Counted from the first letter of the stretch, positions 1 to 7,513 are shown. The stretch: 30,462 nucleotides of DNA from an uncultured Eubacteriales bacterium (GCA_900545925.1 URAZ01000040.1:1-30462), one strand, 5' to 3'. Notes: generated by a model from the letters alone, not told the origin. Program-made: numbers and translations.

Positions 1-3
1 TTG

Positions 4-12
4 TGGTATGAT
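4..12 (+). promoter_or_regulatory. Extended -10 element for the first small gene
   Basis: TATGAT at 7-12 is preceded by TGG (TGn extended -10), 43 bases before the ATG at 56. The -35 region would lie outside the window. This is a motif match only. Confidence 0.4.
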
Positions 13-55
13 GCCAGCATCTGTTGTCTGATCTTTGCACAGGAGGGCAATCACC

Positions 56-322
56 ATGCAGTACACCGATAACGAAGCCGCCCTTATTGGCGGCCTGATC
101 TCGAACTATTTCTTTCAGCCGTCTGTGGATGAAACGCTCCGCGAATCCTATCGCCGGGTGCTGCACCATCTGCACGAGAATACGCTCTCCACGTCTGATT
201 TGAGTCGAATCCAGAACGCGCTGACATTCCTTTCACCCCTCTGTCTGGAAGGACGGGAAGCACACAAGGATATGATGGGCGCAACATTAAAAACAGACGC
301 TCTGCTGAGAGCCAGCAGATAA
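56..322 (+). CDS. Small hypothetical protein, 88 aa
   Basis: I do not recognise this protein. The start is set at ATG 56 because a perfect AGGAGG lies at 41-46 with a 9-base spacer. An in-frame TTG at 35 would put that Shine-Dalgarno site inside the gene. The product is soluble-looking and mostly helical, starting MQYTDNEAALIGG, with no signal peptide or membrane segment. A strong hairpin follows directly. It converges with another orphan gene (362-778), and both sit on the 3' side of a tRNA gene, a common place for accessory genes. Whether they belong to a mobile element cannot be told from this window. Confidence 0.65.
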   Translation: MQYTDNEAALIGGLISNYFFQPSVDETLRESYRRVLHHLHENTLSTSDLSRIQNALTFLSPLCLEGREAHKDMMGATLKTDALLRASR

Positions 323-326
323 ATGA

Positions 327-354
327 CCTCCCGCTGCACCGCAGCGGGAGGTTT
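327..354. terminator. Intrinsic terminator between two convergent genes
   Basis: An 11-bp perfect stem (327-337 with 341-351, CCTCCCGCTGC/GCAGCGGGAGG) with a 3-base loop is followed by TTT on the plus strand. It lies between the stops of the convergent genes ending at 322 and 362 and could serve both, although the T-tracts are short. Confidence 0.7.
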
Positions 355-361
355 GCTATGT

Positions 362-778
362 TTAGCTTACGATAGGCTTTGAACCAAGCCAGTCAGGCGG
401 CAAATATACTTCTGCCAGCGCGTGCGCAGTATCAAACAGCTTGTAGCGGTCTGCGTCATCGTCAAGATCAAGGGCTGTCTCAAACAGTTCCCATACGGTC
501 TGCACGGCCTTCTTTGCCATGTCTGGAGCAGAATGTCGCGTGCCAGAATCTGCTGCGTCCTCTCGCGCTCCCACGTCGCCAACACGCCGCGTTTGTTCTT
601 CCTGCGCATGTGTCTGCCTGTTTGCCGTTTCGTCGGCCGGAATGCCCCACGCTTTGCCGACGATGCCGATGCTGTGAATGCAGGCATCGGCAAGTTCTTT
701 GCTGCCTTGCACCTGAACTTGTGCGATGGCCTCATCTGCTAACCGTTCCTGCAACACTTTTGCGTTTTCAATGGTCAT
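362..778 (-). CDS. Hypothetical acidic protein, 138 aa
   Basis: Function not recognised. The minus-strand frame is chosen over overlapping plus-strand frames because its ATG at 778 has a clean AGGAGG seven bases upstream. The product also has a natural-looking composition: an amphipathic helical N-terminus (about residues 1-50), a polar low-complexity middle rich in E, Q, R and T (about 51-85), and a second helical part with an Asp run (LDLDDDAD). No membrane segment, cysteine cluster or nuclease motif is visible. The helix-linker-helix plan could fit a small DNA-associated or phage-type accessory protein, but that is a guess. Confidence 0.6.
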   Translation of the reverse strand: MTIENAKVLQERLADEAIAQVQVQGSKELADACIHSIGIVGKAWGIPADETANRQTHAQEEQTRRVGDVGAREDAADSGTRHSAPDMAKKAVQTVWELFETALDLDDDADRYKLFDTAHALAEVYLPPDWLGSKPIVS

Positions 779-904
779 ATTGAATCCTCCTGTATGTTTC
801 GGGCCTTGTCCGTGCCAACATCATGGCGCATACACTCGGAATGTCTATTCAGCAATACCAACAAAACAACCTGCTCAAATTCTACATTTTGCCGAGAGCA
901 AAAG

Positions 905-943
905 CGAGCCGCTTTCCCGAAAAACCCTCGGAAAAGCGGCTCG
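905..943 (-). terminator. Long hairpin, possible terminator
   Basis: A 16-base stem with one mismatch (905-920 with 928-943, core GAGCCGCTTT/AAAGCGGCTC) and a 7-base loop. On the minus strand only a weak T-containing tail follows, so it may be a secondary terminator behind the tRNA or another structured element. Confidence 0.45.
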
Positions 944-1028
944 AAATGCCTTGGGTAAAGGGACAGGTCCATCAAATTTGCCAAAACCCTTTTTGATATC
1001 TTTTTTTCCGACTTCAAAAATTGGGCGC

Positions 1029-1066
1029 AAAAAAGCCCGGAAGTCGTTGAAACTTCTGGGCTTTTC
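1029..1066 (-). terminator. Intrinsic terminator of tRNA-Gly
   Basis: An 11-bp stem with one mismatch (1034-1044 with 1052-1062, AGCCC.GAAGT/ACTTC.GGGCT). On the minus strand it is followed by a run of T (A run on plus at 1029-1034). It lies 34 bases past the tRNA 3' end. Confidence 0.75.
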
Positions 1067-1095
1067 GCGCTGATATCTTTTTGGGTTCAGCTTGA

Positions 1096-1169
1096 TGGAG
1101 CAGGGTACGGGAGTCGAACCCGCCTCCGCGGCTTGGGAAGCCGCTGTACTACCGATGTACGAACCCTGC
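1096..1169 (-). tRNA. tRNA-Gly (anticodon CCC)
   Basis: Reading the minus strand from 1169, the acceptor GCAGGGT pairs with ACCCTGC, followed by discriminator T and a genomically encoded CCA (1098-1096). The D-arm is GTAC...GTAC. The anticodon stem GCGGC/GCCGC encloses TTCCCAA, giving anticodon CCC for glycine. The T-arm holds TTCGA in its loop. All arms form, with one G-U pair at the base of the T-stem. It is a single-gene unit with its own promoter and terminator. Confidence 0.95.
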
Positions 1170-1185
1170 GGTTCAGGTCTTGGGT

Positions 1186-1214
1186 ATCATATCATCTTTT
1201 CTTCAAAAATGCAA
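1186..1214 (-). promoter_or_regulatory. Promoter of tRNA-Gly
   Basis: On the minus strand, -35 TTGCAT (1214-1209) and -10 TATGAT (1191-1186) are separated by exactly 17 bases, with the tRNA starting 16 bases after the -10 box. This is a good sigma-A type match and lies between the metG terminator and the tRNA. Confidence 0.8.
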
Positions 1215-1227
1215 CCGTTTTCTGGCG

Positions 1228-1264
1228 AAAACCGAAAACCGGGCCTCCGGCGGGAGGCCCGGTT
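1228..1264 (-). terminator. Intrinsic terminator of metG
   Basis: A perfect 12-bp stem (1237-1248 with 1253-1264, AACCGGGCCTCC/GGAGGCCCGGTT) with a 4-base loop. On the minus strand TTTTCGGTTTTC follows. It starts 5 bases after the metG stop codon. Confidence 0.9.
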
Positions 1265-1269
1265 GGTGA

Positions 1270-3243
1270 TCAGCAGAGTTTTGCGCCGGCGGGAATGGCA
1301 TCGTTCAGCATGAGAAGATTCAGCTTTTCCTCGCCCTTTTCCTTGTGAACCGCAGACAGGAGCATACCGCACGATTCCTGACCCATCATTTTTCTAGGCG
1401 GCAGGTTAATGATCGCGGCGAGCGTCTTGCCGACGAGCGTTTCCGGCTCATAGAATTTTGCGATGCCGGAGAGAATCTGACGGTCCGTGCCGGTGCCGTC
1501 GTCGAGCGTGAAGCGCAGAAGCTTGTCGGACTTTTTCACGCGGTCGCAGGCCTTGACCTTGACTGCGCGGAGATCGGACTTGCAGAAAGTATCGAAATCG
1601 ACCTCTTCCTCCAACTGCGGCTCGACCTCAACGGCGGGCAGGAGCGCCTTTTTCTGCTCGGCCTCAATTTCTTCCAGTTCGGCAAGTGCCTTTGCCGCGT
1701 CTACGCGGGGGAAGATCGCCTCGCCCTTGTGGACGCTTACGGTCTGTGGGAGCGCACCCCAGACGTTGGCCTTGTCCCACGTCTGCACGGATGCGTCCGC
1801 GCCGATCTGCGCGAAAATTTTCTCACAGGAAGCCGGGATAAACGGCAGCAGGAGCGTCGTGCAGATGCGGATAGCCTCGAGCAGGTTATACATAACGGAG
1901 GCAAGGCGCGGCTTATTTGCTTCGTCCTTAGCAAGCGCCCACGGCATTGTCTCGTCGATATACTTGTTCGCGCGCTGGATGCACTTGAAAATCTCGTCCA
2001 GTCCGTTCTGGAACTGGAACTTCTCCATCTGCGCCTCATAGCGGTCGCGCAGGCCGGAAAGCATTGCGATCAGGCTCTCGTCCACCTCGCCCGCTTCGCG
2101 CGCTTCAGGCAGCGTTCCGCCGAAGTATTTTTCGACCATCGCCGTTGTGCGGGAGACGAGGTTGCCAAGATCGTTGGCGAGATCGATGTTGATGGTGTTG
2201 ATGAGCAGTTCGTTGGAGAAATTGCCGTCGGAGCCGAATGGGAACGTGCGCAGCAGGAAAAAGCGCAGCGCATCGACGCCGAATTTTTCCGCCAGAATAT
2301 AGGGGTCTACAACATTGCCCTTGGATTTGGACATCTTGCCGCCGTCCATGACGAGCCAACCGTGGCCGTAGACGTGCTTCGGAAGCGGCATCCCCATGCT
2401 CATGAGCATGGCGGGCCAGATGATGGAGTGGAACCGGACGATCTCCTTGCCGACAAAGTGCACGTCCGCAGGCCAGTATTTCTCATAATCCTGGTATTTT
2501 TCGTTCATAAAGCCGAGCGCCGTGGTATAGTTGAACAGCGCATCGACCCAGACGTAGACCACATGACCCGGATCAAAATCGACCGGCACGCCCCAGGTGA
2601 AGCTGGTACGGGAAACGCAGAGATCTTCGAGGCCCGGATCGATGAAGTTGTTGATCATTTCGTTGACGCGGGACTTCGGCTGCAGATAATCCGTCGTCGT
2701 CAGCAGTTCGCGCACACGGCCCGCGTATTTGGAGAGGCGGAAGAAATAGGCTTCCTCTGACGCGTCGTGCACCTCGCGGCCGCAGTCGGGGCATTTGCCG
2801 TCTACCAGCTGGCTCTCTGTCCAGAAGCTTTCGCAGGGGGTGCAGTATTTGCCCTTGTATTCGCCCTTATAGATATCGCCATTTTCATACATCTTCCGGA
2901 AGATCTTCTGGATGGCCTCCACATGATAATCGTCCGTGGTACGGATGAAGCGGTCGTTGGAGATGTTCATCAGCTTCCACAAATCGAGAATGCCCTTCGG
3001 CCCGGCAACGATGTTGTCAACGAACTGCTGCGGCGTGACGCCGGCGGCCTTCGCCTTGTCTTCAATTTTCTGGCCGTGCTCGTCCGTGCCGGTCAAGAAC
3101 ATGACATCGTAGCCCTGCAGGCGCTTATAGCGCGCCATGGCATCGGTCGCAACGGTGCAGTAGGTATGGCCGATATGCAGCTTATCCGACGGATAATAGA
3201 TCGGCGTGGTGATATAAAACGGTTTCTTGCATGCTTCGCACAT
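1270..3243 (-). CDS. metG: Methionyl-tRNA synthetase
   Basis: MetG charges tRNA-Met with methionine in the cytoplasm. The 657-aa product carries the class I signatures HIGH (residues 23-26) and KMSKS (303-307). A knuckle with Cys134, Cys137, Cys151 and Cys154 should bind one zinc. After the anticodon-binding helical domain, about 110 C-terminal residues (VDFDTFCKSDLRAVKV to the end) match the EMAPII/Trbp111 tRNA-binding domain that dimerises bacterial MetG. The length is normal for this full-length type. A GAGGAAA site precedes ATG 3243. It is monocistronic, with a consensus promoter and a strong terminator, and is divergent from the DUF2156 gene. Confidence 0.98.
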   Translation of the reverse strand: MCEACKKPFYITTPIYYPSDKLHIGHTYCTVATDAMARYKRLQGYDVMFLTGTDEHGQKIEDKAKAAGVTPQQFVDNIVAGPKGILDLWKLMNISNDRFIRTTDDYHVEAIQKIFRKMYENGDIYKGEYKGKYCTPCESFWTESQLVDGKCPDCGREVHDASEEAYFFRLSKYAGRVRELLTTTDYLQPKSRVNEMINNFIDPGLEDLCVSRTSFTWGVPVDFDPGHVVYVWVDALFNYTTALGFMNEKYQDYEKYWPADVHFVGKEIVRFHSIIWPAMLMSMGMPLPKHVYGHGWLVMDGGKMSKSKGNVVDPYILAEKFGVDALRFFLLRTFPFGSDGNFSNELLINTINIDLANDLGNLVSRTTAMVEKYFGGTLPEAREAGEVDESLIAMLSGLRDRYEAQMEKFQFQNGLDEIFKCIQRANKYIDETMPWALAKDEANKPRLASVMYNLLEAIRICTTLLLPFIPASCEKIFAQIGADASVQTWDKANVWGALPQTVSVHKGEAIFPRVDAAKALAELEEIEAEQKKALLPAVEVEPQLEEEVDFDTFCKSDLRAVKVKACDRVKKSDKLLRFTLDDGTGTDRQILSGIAKFYEPETLVGKTLAAIINLPPRKMMGQESCGMLLSAVHKEKGEEKLNLLMLNDAIPAGAKLC

Positions 3244-3296
3244 ATTTTTTTCCTCTTTTCTGCCCGCTCCGAATGAAAGAGGGGCTGTTCCTTTAT

Positions 3297-3325
3297 ACTG
3301 TATCCTTTTCCCGTATTTTTGTCAA
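3297..3325 (-). promoter_or_regulatory. metG promoter
   Basis: On the minus strand a consensus -35 TTGACA (3325-3320) and -10 TACAGT (3302-3297) are separated by 17 bases. The leader to the metG ATG is about 50 bases, too short for a T-box riboswitch. Confidence 0.8.
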
Positions 3326-3330
3326 CGCTG

Positions 3331-3360
3331 TTGCGAAATATTTGACATCCGTGGTATACT
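3331..3360 (+). promoter_or_regulatory. Promoter of the DUF2156/GNAT pair
   Basis: -35 TTGCGA (3331-3336), an 18-base spacer and -10 TATACT (3355-3360) preceded by TGG (extended -10). It lies back to back with the metG promoter. Confidence 0.65.
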
Positions 3361-3410
3361 GACAAAGAATCAAGAATAATTTTATAAACAGACAGGAGTC
3401 TCGATTTTTT

Positions 3411-4325
3411 ATGATTTCTTTTCACAAGGCGGAGGCCGCCGATCGCGCGTGGGCGCATGAAATTCTGAAAAACTGTGCATATCCCGGCGCGGAATACGCA
3501 TTCAGCTGCATGTATCTCTGGTCAGACTATTTTGGCGAACTCGGCCGGGCCGGGGAACGCCTGACCCAGCATGCGCCGTGGCGCGGCCGCGAGGTCTATC
3601 TCTATCCAGCCGGAACCGGCGATCTGTGCGAAGCGATCGAGGCTATCCGGGCCGACGCTGCCGAGCGCGGCAATCCGCTGCGCCTGCGCAGTCTGACGAA
3701 CGAAACGCGCGCGGAACTCGAAGCGCTCTATCCGGGCAAATTTGAGTTTACCGCCTGCCGCAATTCCTACGACTATATCTATACCGTTGAAGAACTCTCC
3801 GAACTGCACGGCAAGAAGCTGCAGTCCAAGCGCAACCACTGCAACCGCTTTGAAGACGAGTTCCCAGACTGGTTCACGGCACCCATCACCGATGAAAATC
3901 TTCCGCAGTGCCATGAGATGCTGCGCATCTGGTATGAGACGCATGAACCTGCCGTAAACGCGCAGGAACTCGACCAGCTGCAGCTGGAAAAGGCCGCGCT
4001 GCAGCGCGCATTTGACCATTTTGACGAACTGGAAATGGACGGTCTGCTGCTGTCCGACGGTGAGCGCATCATCGCGTTTTCCATGGGCAGCCGCATGAAC
4101 CGGGACTATTATGACGTCGGCTTTGAAAAGGCTTTCCCGGACGTGAACGGTGCCTACGCCATGATCAACCGCGAGTTTTCCCGCATGATCGCGGAGAAAT
4201 ACCCGGAGGTGCGCTTTTTGAACCGTGAAGACGACATGGGCTCCGAGGGCCTGCGCCGCGCGAAGGAATCGTACCAGCCGACGGTGCTGCTGGAAAAATA
4301 CACAGCCGACTGGAAGGAGAACTGA
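3411..4325 (+). CDS. DUF2156 (LPG_synthase_C-like) protein, 304 aa
   Basis: The protein belongs to the DUF2156 family, related to the acyltransferase-fold C-terminal domain of phosphatidylglycerol lysyltransferases, but it has no membrane-spanning flippase part. Family hallmarks are visible: YIYTVEELSELHGKKLQSKRNHCNRF near residues 122-147 and FLNREDDMGSEGLRRAKESYQP near 268-289. The fold is two tandem GNAT-like halves. The substrate is unknown; aminoacyl or acyl transfer is plausible. The ATG at 3411 follows a CAGGAG site. The next gene, a true GNAT acetyltransferase, starts 3 bases after the stop, so the two are probably co-translated. Confidence 0.85.
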   Translation: MISFHKAEAADRAWAHEILKNCAYPGAEYAFSCMYLWSDYFGELGRAGERLTQHAPWRGREVYLYPAGTGDLCEAIEAIRADAAERGNPLRLRSLTNETRAELEALYPGKFEFTACRNSYDYIYTVEELSELHGKKLQSKRNHCNRFEDEFPDWFTAPITDENLPQCHEMLRIWYETHEPAVNAQELDQLQLEKAALQRAFDHFDELEMDGLLLSDGERIIAFSMGSRMNRDYYDVGFEKAFPDVNGAYAMINREFSRMIAEKYPEVRFLNREDDMGSEGLRRAKESYQPTVLLEKYTADWKEN

Positions 4326-4328
4326 CCG

Positions 4329-5114
4329 ATGCGCTTCCGCAAAACAAACCCCGGCGATCTGCCGCAGCTGAAGTCGCTCTGGGCGCTCGGCTTCGGCGAC
4401 ACGGAACAGGAGATCGAGGCGTTTTTCGCCATTTCCTATCCCACCGCGACCGGCTTCTGTGCAGAAGAGGACGGCAAGGTCATTGCCGCCGCCTACGCGC
4501 TGCCGCAGGAGGTGGCATGGGGCGAAAAAAACTGCCGCACGGCCTATCTTTATGCCGTGACCACGCATCCGGACTTCCGAAAGCGCGGGATCTGCGCAAA
4601 GCTGCTGGCCTACGCAGAAAAAGAACTGACAAAGCGGTATTTTGACTGCCTGACGCTTGTTCCGGCGACGGACGCGCTGCGCAGCTATTACGCCTCGCTG
4701 GGCTTTGTCTCGCAGAACACAGCCTTTTTTGACGAGGGCGGCGCGCCGGAGGCACGCGGCGTGTGCGAAGTGCTGACGCCCGCCGAATATGCCGGATTGC
4801 GTGAGACGGTCCTCTATGATCTGCCGCATGTGCGCTATGGCCTGTCCGATCTTCGGTATCAGGCCTCCATGTCCGGCTTTTACCGGCTGGAACTCGGCAG
4901 CCACTTCGGCTGCGCCTGCGCACATCCGGACGGCGAGACACTCGTCGTGGACGAGATCTTGCCGGACTGTTCTGTCCTTCCGGCACTGTTAAAACAGCTT
5001 CCGGCAAAGCAGTGCCGCGTACGCACCGTGGGCGGCAGCGCACCATTTGCCATGTGCAAATGGCTTTCGGATGCGCACATGCCAGATGTGTATCTTGCAT
5101 TTGATTTCGGATAA
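4329..5114 (+). CDS. GNAT-family N-acetyltransferase, 261 aa
   Basis: This is a predicted acetyl-CoA-dependent acyltransferase. The N-terminal half (about residues 1-145) holds the GNAT core: AYLYAVTTHPDFRKRGICAKLL contains the beta4 strand and the pyrophosphate-binding loop (RxxGxC here; the usual last residue is G or A). It is followed by a strand and LRSYYASLGF. The C-terminal 110 residues are less conserved and may be a second degenerate GNAT or substrate domain, as in Eis-like two-part acetyltransferases. It lies 3 bases after the DUF2156 gene. The substrate cannot be predicted. Confidence 0.85.
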   Translation: MRFRKTNPGDLPQLKSLWALGFGDTEQEIEAFFAISYPTATGFCAEEDGKVIAAAYALPQEVAWGEKNCRTAYLYAVTTHPDFRKRGICAKLLAYAEKELTKRYFDCLTLVPATDALRSYYASLGFVSQNTAFFDEGGAPEARGVCEVLTPAEYAGLRETVLYDLPHVRYGLSDLRYQASMSGFYRLELGSHFGCACAHPDGETLVVDEILPDCSVLPALLKQLPAKQCRVRTVGGSAPFAMCKWLSDAHMPDVYLAFDFG

Positions 5115-5144
5115 TTTCAGCTTTTACGAAAGGGGGCGTTCGCC

Positions 5145-6056
5145 TTGGCGGAACCGCTTCTCATCCCCGCCGACGCCGCGCAGCGGCTGCTGGCCGCCGC
5201 CAACGGCGACGCTGCGCTGCTGTATCTCTATCTTTTCGCAAACCGTCCGCTTGCCGATGCGCAGACGGCGCTGCGCATGACACAGGCCCGGTACGATCTG
5301 GCCTGCGCAACGCTTCAACAGCTGGGGCTCTGGCCGCAGGAAGCGAGACAGCATCTCGACGCGTCGCAGGCCCCGGTCTATACTGAGCAGGACGTCATCC
5401 GCGAAACGCGCACCAGCCGCGAGTTTGAAGCCATCACCGGCGAGACGCAGCGGCGGCTGGGACGGGTGCTATCCAACGAGGAACTTAAAATTCTGCTTTC
5501 GGTCTACCGCTATCTGGGGCTTCCCGGTGAGGTCATTTCGATTCTTGTCAACTACTGCATCCAGCGGCAGCGTTCGCGCGGCATCTCGCGCATGCCGTCT
5601 CTGCGGTCGATCGAGAAAGAGGCGTATTACTGGGCCGACCACGGCATCGACACGATGGAGCAGGCAGCTGTTTACATGCAGAACCAGCTGCTGCGGCAGT
5701 CGCAGCTGGGAAAAATCCGCGAACTGTTCGGCATTACGGGCAGACGGCTCACAACGGGCGAGGAGAATTACATCCTGACGTGGCTCTCGTGGGGCTTTGG
5801 CGAAAAAGAAATCGGTCTGGCCTATGAAAAGACCTGTATGGCGACCGGCGGACTCAAGTGGCCCTATTGCAACTCCATCCTGCGCAGTTGGCACGAGCAG
5901 GGCTTTACCACACTCAGCCAGATTGAATCCGGCGACCGCGCCCCGGCAAAGCCCGCGTCCGGCCGCCCCGGCTACGGCGTACAGCGCCACCATGACGAGT
6001 TGAGCGCGCTGGAGCGCGCCGCCGTTGATCGTCTGCTGAATGACAAGGAGGATTGA
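5145..6056 (+). CDS. DnaD-domain replication initiation protein, 303 aa
   Basis: DnaD proteins remodel origin or restart DNA and help load the replicative helicase in Firmicutes. Residues near 115-185 (ELKILLSVYRYLGLPGEV, then SLRSIEKEAYYWADHGI) match the DnaD C-terminal domain, and a second similar repeat follows (about 195-255, ITGRRLTTGEENYILTWLSWGF). The N-terminus looks like a short winged-helix-type region. The start is TTG 5145, chosen because AAAGGGGG lies about 8 bases upstream and no nearby ATG is in frame. The stop overlaps the Shine-Dalgarno region of the DnaC-like gene, making a primosome pair. Confidence 0.9.
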   Translation: MAEPLLIPADAAQRLLAAANGDAALLYLYLFANRPLADAQTALRMTQARYDLACATLQQLGLWPQEARQHLDASQAPVYTEQDVIRETRTSREFEAITGETQRRLGRVLSNEELKILLSVYRYLGLPGEVISILVNYCIQRQRSRGISRMPSLRSIEKEAYYWADHGIDTMEQAAVYMQNQLLRQSQLGKIRELFGITGRRLTTGEENYILTWLSWGFGEKEIGLAYEKTCMATGGLKWPYCNSILRSWHEQGFTTLSQIESGDRAPAKPASGRPGYGVQRHHDELSALERAAVDRLLNDKED

Positions 6057-6058
6057 CC

Positions 6059-7030
6059 ATGGCATACTCTCAGGCCATTGTGCAGCGCGCAATGCAGCGC
6101 CTGCAAAGCGAAAACGAGCAGAACGAGCAGTCCTCCCGCGCCCGCATTGCGGCGATCTATGAAAAAGAGCCGCGTCTGGGCGAGATCGAACGGGAGTTGC
6201 GCCGGACCGCCGCACATGTGCTTGCCGCGACGTTCCGCCGTCAGGGCGACCCCGTGGCTGCCATGCAGCAGCTGAAAAAGGACAATCTGGCGCTCCAGCA
6301 GGAGCGCGACTGGATTTTGCAGGCCGAGGGGCTGGAGCCTGACGATCTGACTGTCCAGCCGCTCTGCCCCAAATGCGGCGGCACAGGCTATGTGGGCGCG
6401 CAGATGTGCGAATGCCTCAAGGAACTTTGCAGGCAGGAGCAGAAGAAGGAACTTGCCGCGCTGTTCGGCTCCGAAAGCTTTGACCGATTCCGGCTCGATC
6501 TGTATCCGGCACAGTATGACGAGCGGCTGAAGACAAGCCCCCGGACGCTGATGGAACGCACCTACCGCGACACGCTCGGCTATGCGCAAAACTTCACCTG
6601 CGCCTCGCCGTCGCTTCTGTTTGTCGGCGCAACGGGCCTCGGCAAGACATACCTGTCCGCCTGCATCGCGCGGGCGGTCGCCGACCGGGGCTATTCCGTC
6701 AGCTATGCGCCGGTGGCGGAGCTGCTGGCCGCGTTTGAGGCCGATAAGTTCCGCCCGCAGCCGGACGTGTCGCGCACGGCGGATTATTTTTCCAGTGATC
6801 TTCTGATTCTCGACGATCTCGGCACGGAAATGACAACGCAGTTCGCCGTCTCCGCGCTCTATCAGCTGCTCAACAGCCGCCTGCTTGAAAACAGGCCCAC
6901 CATCGTCTCGACCAATCTTCCGCTGGGGGATATTGCGCCGCGCTATTCCGCGCAGATCTATTCCCGCCTGCTCGGCGCATACCGCCTGTACAAATTCTAC
7001 GGCGACGACATCCGATTCAAGCTGAAATAG
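6059..7030 (+). CDS. DnaC/DnaI-like AAA+ helicase-loader ATPase, 323 aa
   Basis: Predicted helicase loader working with the DnaD protein encoded just upstream. An N-terminal helical region is followed by a cysteine cluster (Cys103, Cys106, Cys117, Cys119; CPKCGGTGY...CEC), which probably binds zinc. The AAA+ core then has Walker A GATGLGKT (190-197) and Walker B LLILDDLG (Asp252-Asp253). The start is ATG 6059, with AGGAGG seven bases upstream. An alternative TTG at 6053 would leave almost no spacer. The start lies 2 bases after the stop of the upstream gene. A hairpin at 7342-7375 is the likely terminator, beyond repeat elements. Confidence 0.92.
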   Translation: MAYSQAIVQRAMQRLQSENEQNEQSSRARIAAIYEKEPRLGEIERELRRTAAHVLAATFRRQGDPVAAMQQLKKDNLALQQERDWILQAEGLEPDDLTVQPLCPKCGGTGYVGAQMCECLKELCRQEQKKELAALFGSESFDRFRLDLYPAQYDERLKTSPRTLMERTYRDTLGYAQNFTCASPSLLFVGATGLGKTYLSACIARAVADRGYSVSYAPVAELLAAFEADKFRPQPDVSRTADYFSSDLLILDDLGTEMTTQFAVSALYQLLNSRLLENRPTIVSTNLPLGDIAPRYSAQIYSRLLGAYRLYKFYGDDIRFKLK

Positions 7031-7071
7031 TCCGCTGCTATTCGATTCTGCGCAATTTTTCCGAAGTTCGC

Positions 7072-7139
7072 GTAGGGGCGGACGACGCTGTCCGCCCGCA
7101 GAAGGCAGTGGTTTTCCCGGAAGTTTGCGGCGAATCCGT
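7072..7139 (+). repeat. Truncated copy of the GTAGGGGC inverted-repeat element
   Basis: It starts GTAGGGGCGGAC and has the same perfect hairpin (GGGCGGAC/GTCCGCCC) and following CCGCAGAA.GCAG stretch as the copy at 11055. It also keeps a GGCGAATCCG similar to that copy's middle. The 3' terminal repeat is missing; a complete copy of the other subtype starts 20 bases later. Confidence 0.7.
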
Positions 7140-7158
7140 ATGTACCTGCTTGTATGAT

Positions 7159-7326
7159 TGTAGGGGCCGATGCCCACATCGGCCCGTTGGGCAGTTGCGA
7201 ATTTGCCGAAGATCACCGTAAAAACGTTGCGTTCTGCCGGGCCGATGCGACGCCCGCAGGCTAGTTTCGAGGCGCAACCGCGCATCGCGCGGCTCTTAGC
7301 GCCGAAGATGGGTATCGGCCCCTACA
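7159..7326 (+). repeat. MITE-like inverted-repeat element, 168 bp
   Basis: The termini are TGTAGGGGCCGATGCCCA and its inverted copy with one mismatch (18 bp), ending GGCCCCTACA at 7326. The left end folds as GGGCCGATG/CATCGGCCC. The right half contains GGCGC...GCGCC enclosing a CGCGC/GCGCG hairpin. It is close to 90% identical by eye to the 169-bp copy at 27257-27425. No open frame and no clear target-site duplication were seen. Confidence 0.8.
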
Positions 7327-7341
7327 GACTATTGGCATACT

Positions 7342-7375
7342 GCCGCTCCGGTTGGTCTGACCGGGGCGGCTTTTC
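7342..7375 (+). terminator. Intrinsic terminator of the dnaD-dnaC-like operon
   Basis: An 11-bp stem with one G-U pair (7342-7352 with 7360-7370, GCCGCTCCGGT/ACCGGGGCGGC), a 7-base loop and a TTTT tail. It is over 300 bases past the stop codon, so transcripts would include the repeat elements. Confidence 0.7.
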
Positions 7376-7430
7376 GTACTGCGGCGCAAAAAAGTTTACA
7401 GGGTGGAAACAAATTTTTGCATGATTGCAC

Positions 7431-7459
7431 TTTCCTGTTGTGTCCGTATGTGGTACAAT
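7431..7459 (+). promoter_or_regulatory. Possible promoter of the U32 gene
   Basis: -10 TACAAT (7454-7459) is preceded by TGG (extended -10). A poor -35 (TTTCCT, 7431-7436) lies 17 bases upstream. The ATG at 7514 lies 55 bases downstream. Confidence 0.45.
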
Positions 7460-7513
7460 GTATGTGGATATTTATGCTGTTGTGCAGATTTGGATAGATA
7501 AAGGAAGATCATC

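Larger units (their letters stand above)
779..1095. other. Gene-free spacer downstream of tRNA-Gly
   Basis: No gene is visible in these roughly 317 bases. The spacer holds two strong hairpins (905-943 and 1029-1066, listed separately), a 10-base palindrome GGACAGGTCC at 961-970, and a 12-base direct repeat TGATATCTTTTT at 994-1005 and 1071-1082 that brackets the second hairpin. Confidence 0.6.
7031..7513. other. Gene-free spacer with repeat elements, terminator and promoter
   Basis: This 483-base stretch has no credible gene. It contains a partial and a complete copy of an inverted-repeat element (7072-7139 and 7159-7326), a terminator hairpin (7342-7375), and a possible promoter for the U32 gene (7431-7459). 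Confidence 0.75.

Noticed and set aside
379..783. Plus-strand frames opposite the 138-aa orphan gene
   Set aside because: No Shine-Dalgarno site and Cys/Arg/Pro-rich composition; the minus-strand frame has AGGAGG and natural composition.
1345..2760. Long open frame antisense to metG, and similar long antisense frames opposite the U32, GTPase-NYN, deoB/deoD and GNAT/DUF2156 genes
   Set aside because: The real genes on the other strand have complete family motifs; the antisense frames have no ribosome-binding sites and repetitive Arg/His/Gln-rich composition typical of GC-biased shadow frames.
3244..3296. T-box or other leader RNA for metG
   Set aside because: The leader from the consensus promoter to the ATG is about 50 bases, too short, and no T-box sequence is seen.
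7159..7326. Clear target-site duplication around the repeat elements
   Set aside because: The bases flanking each of the three complete copies do not match by more than two or three positions, so transposition is inferred only from the termini.
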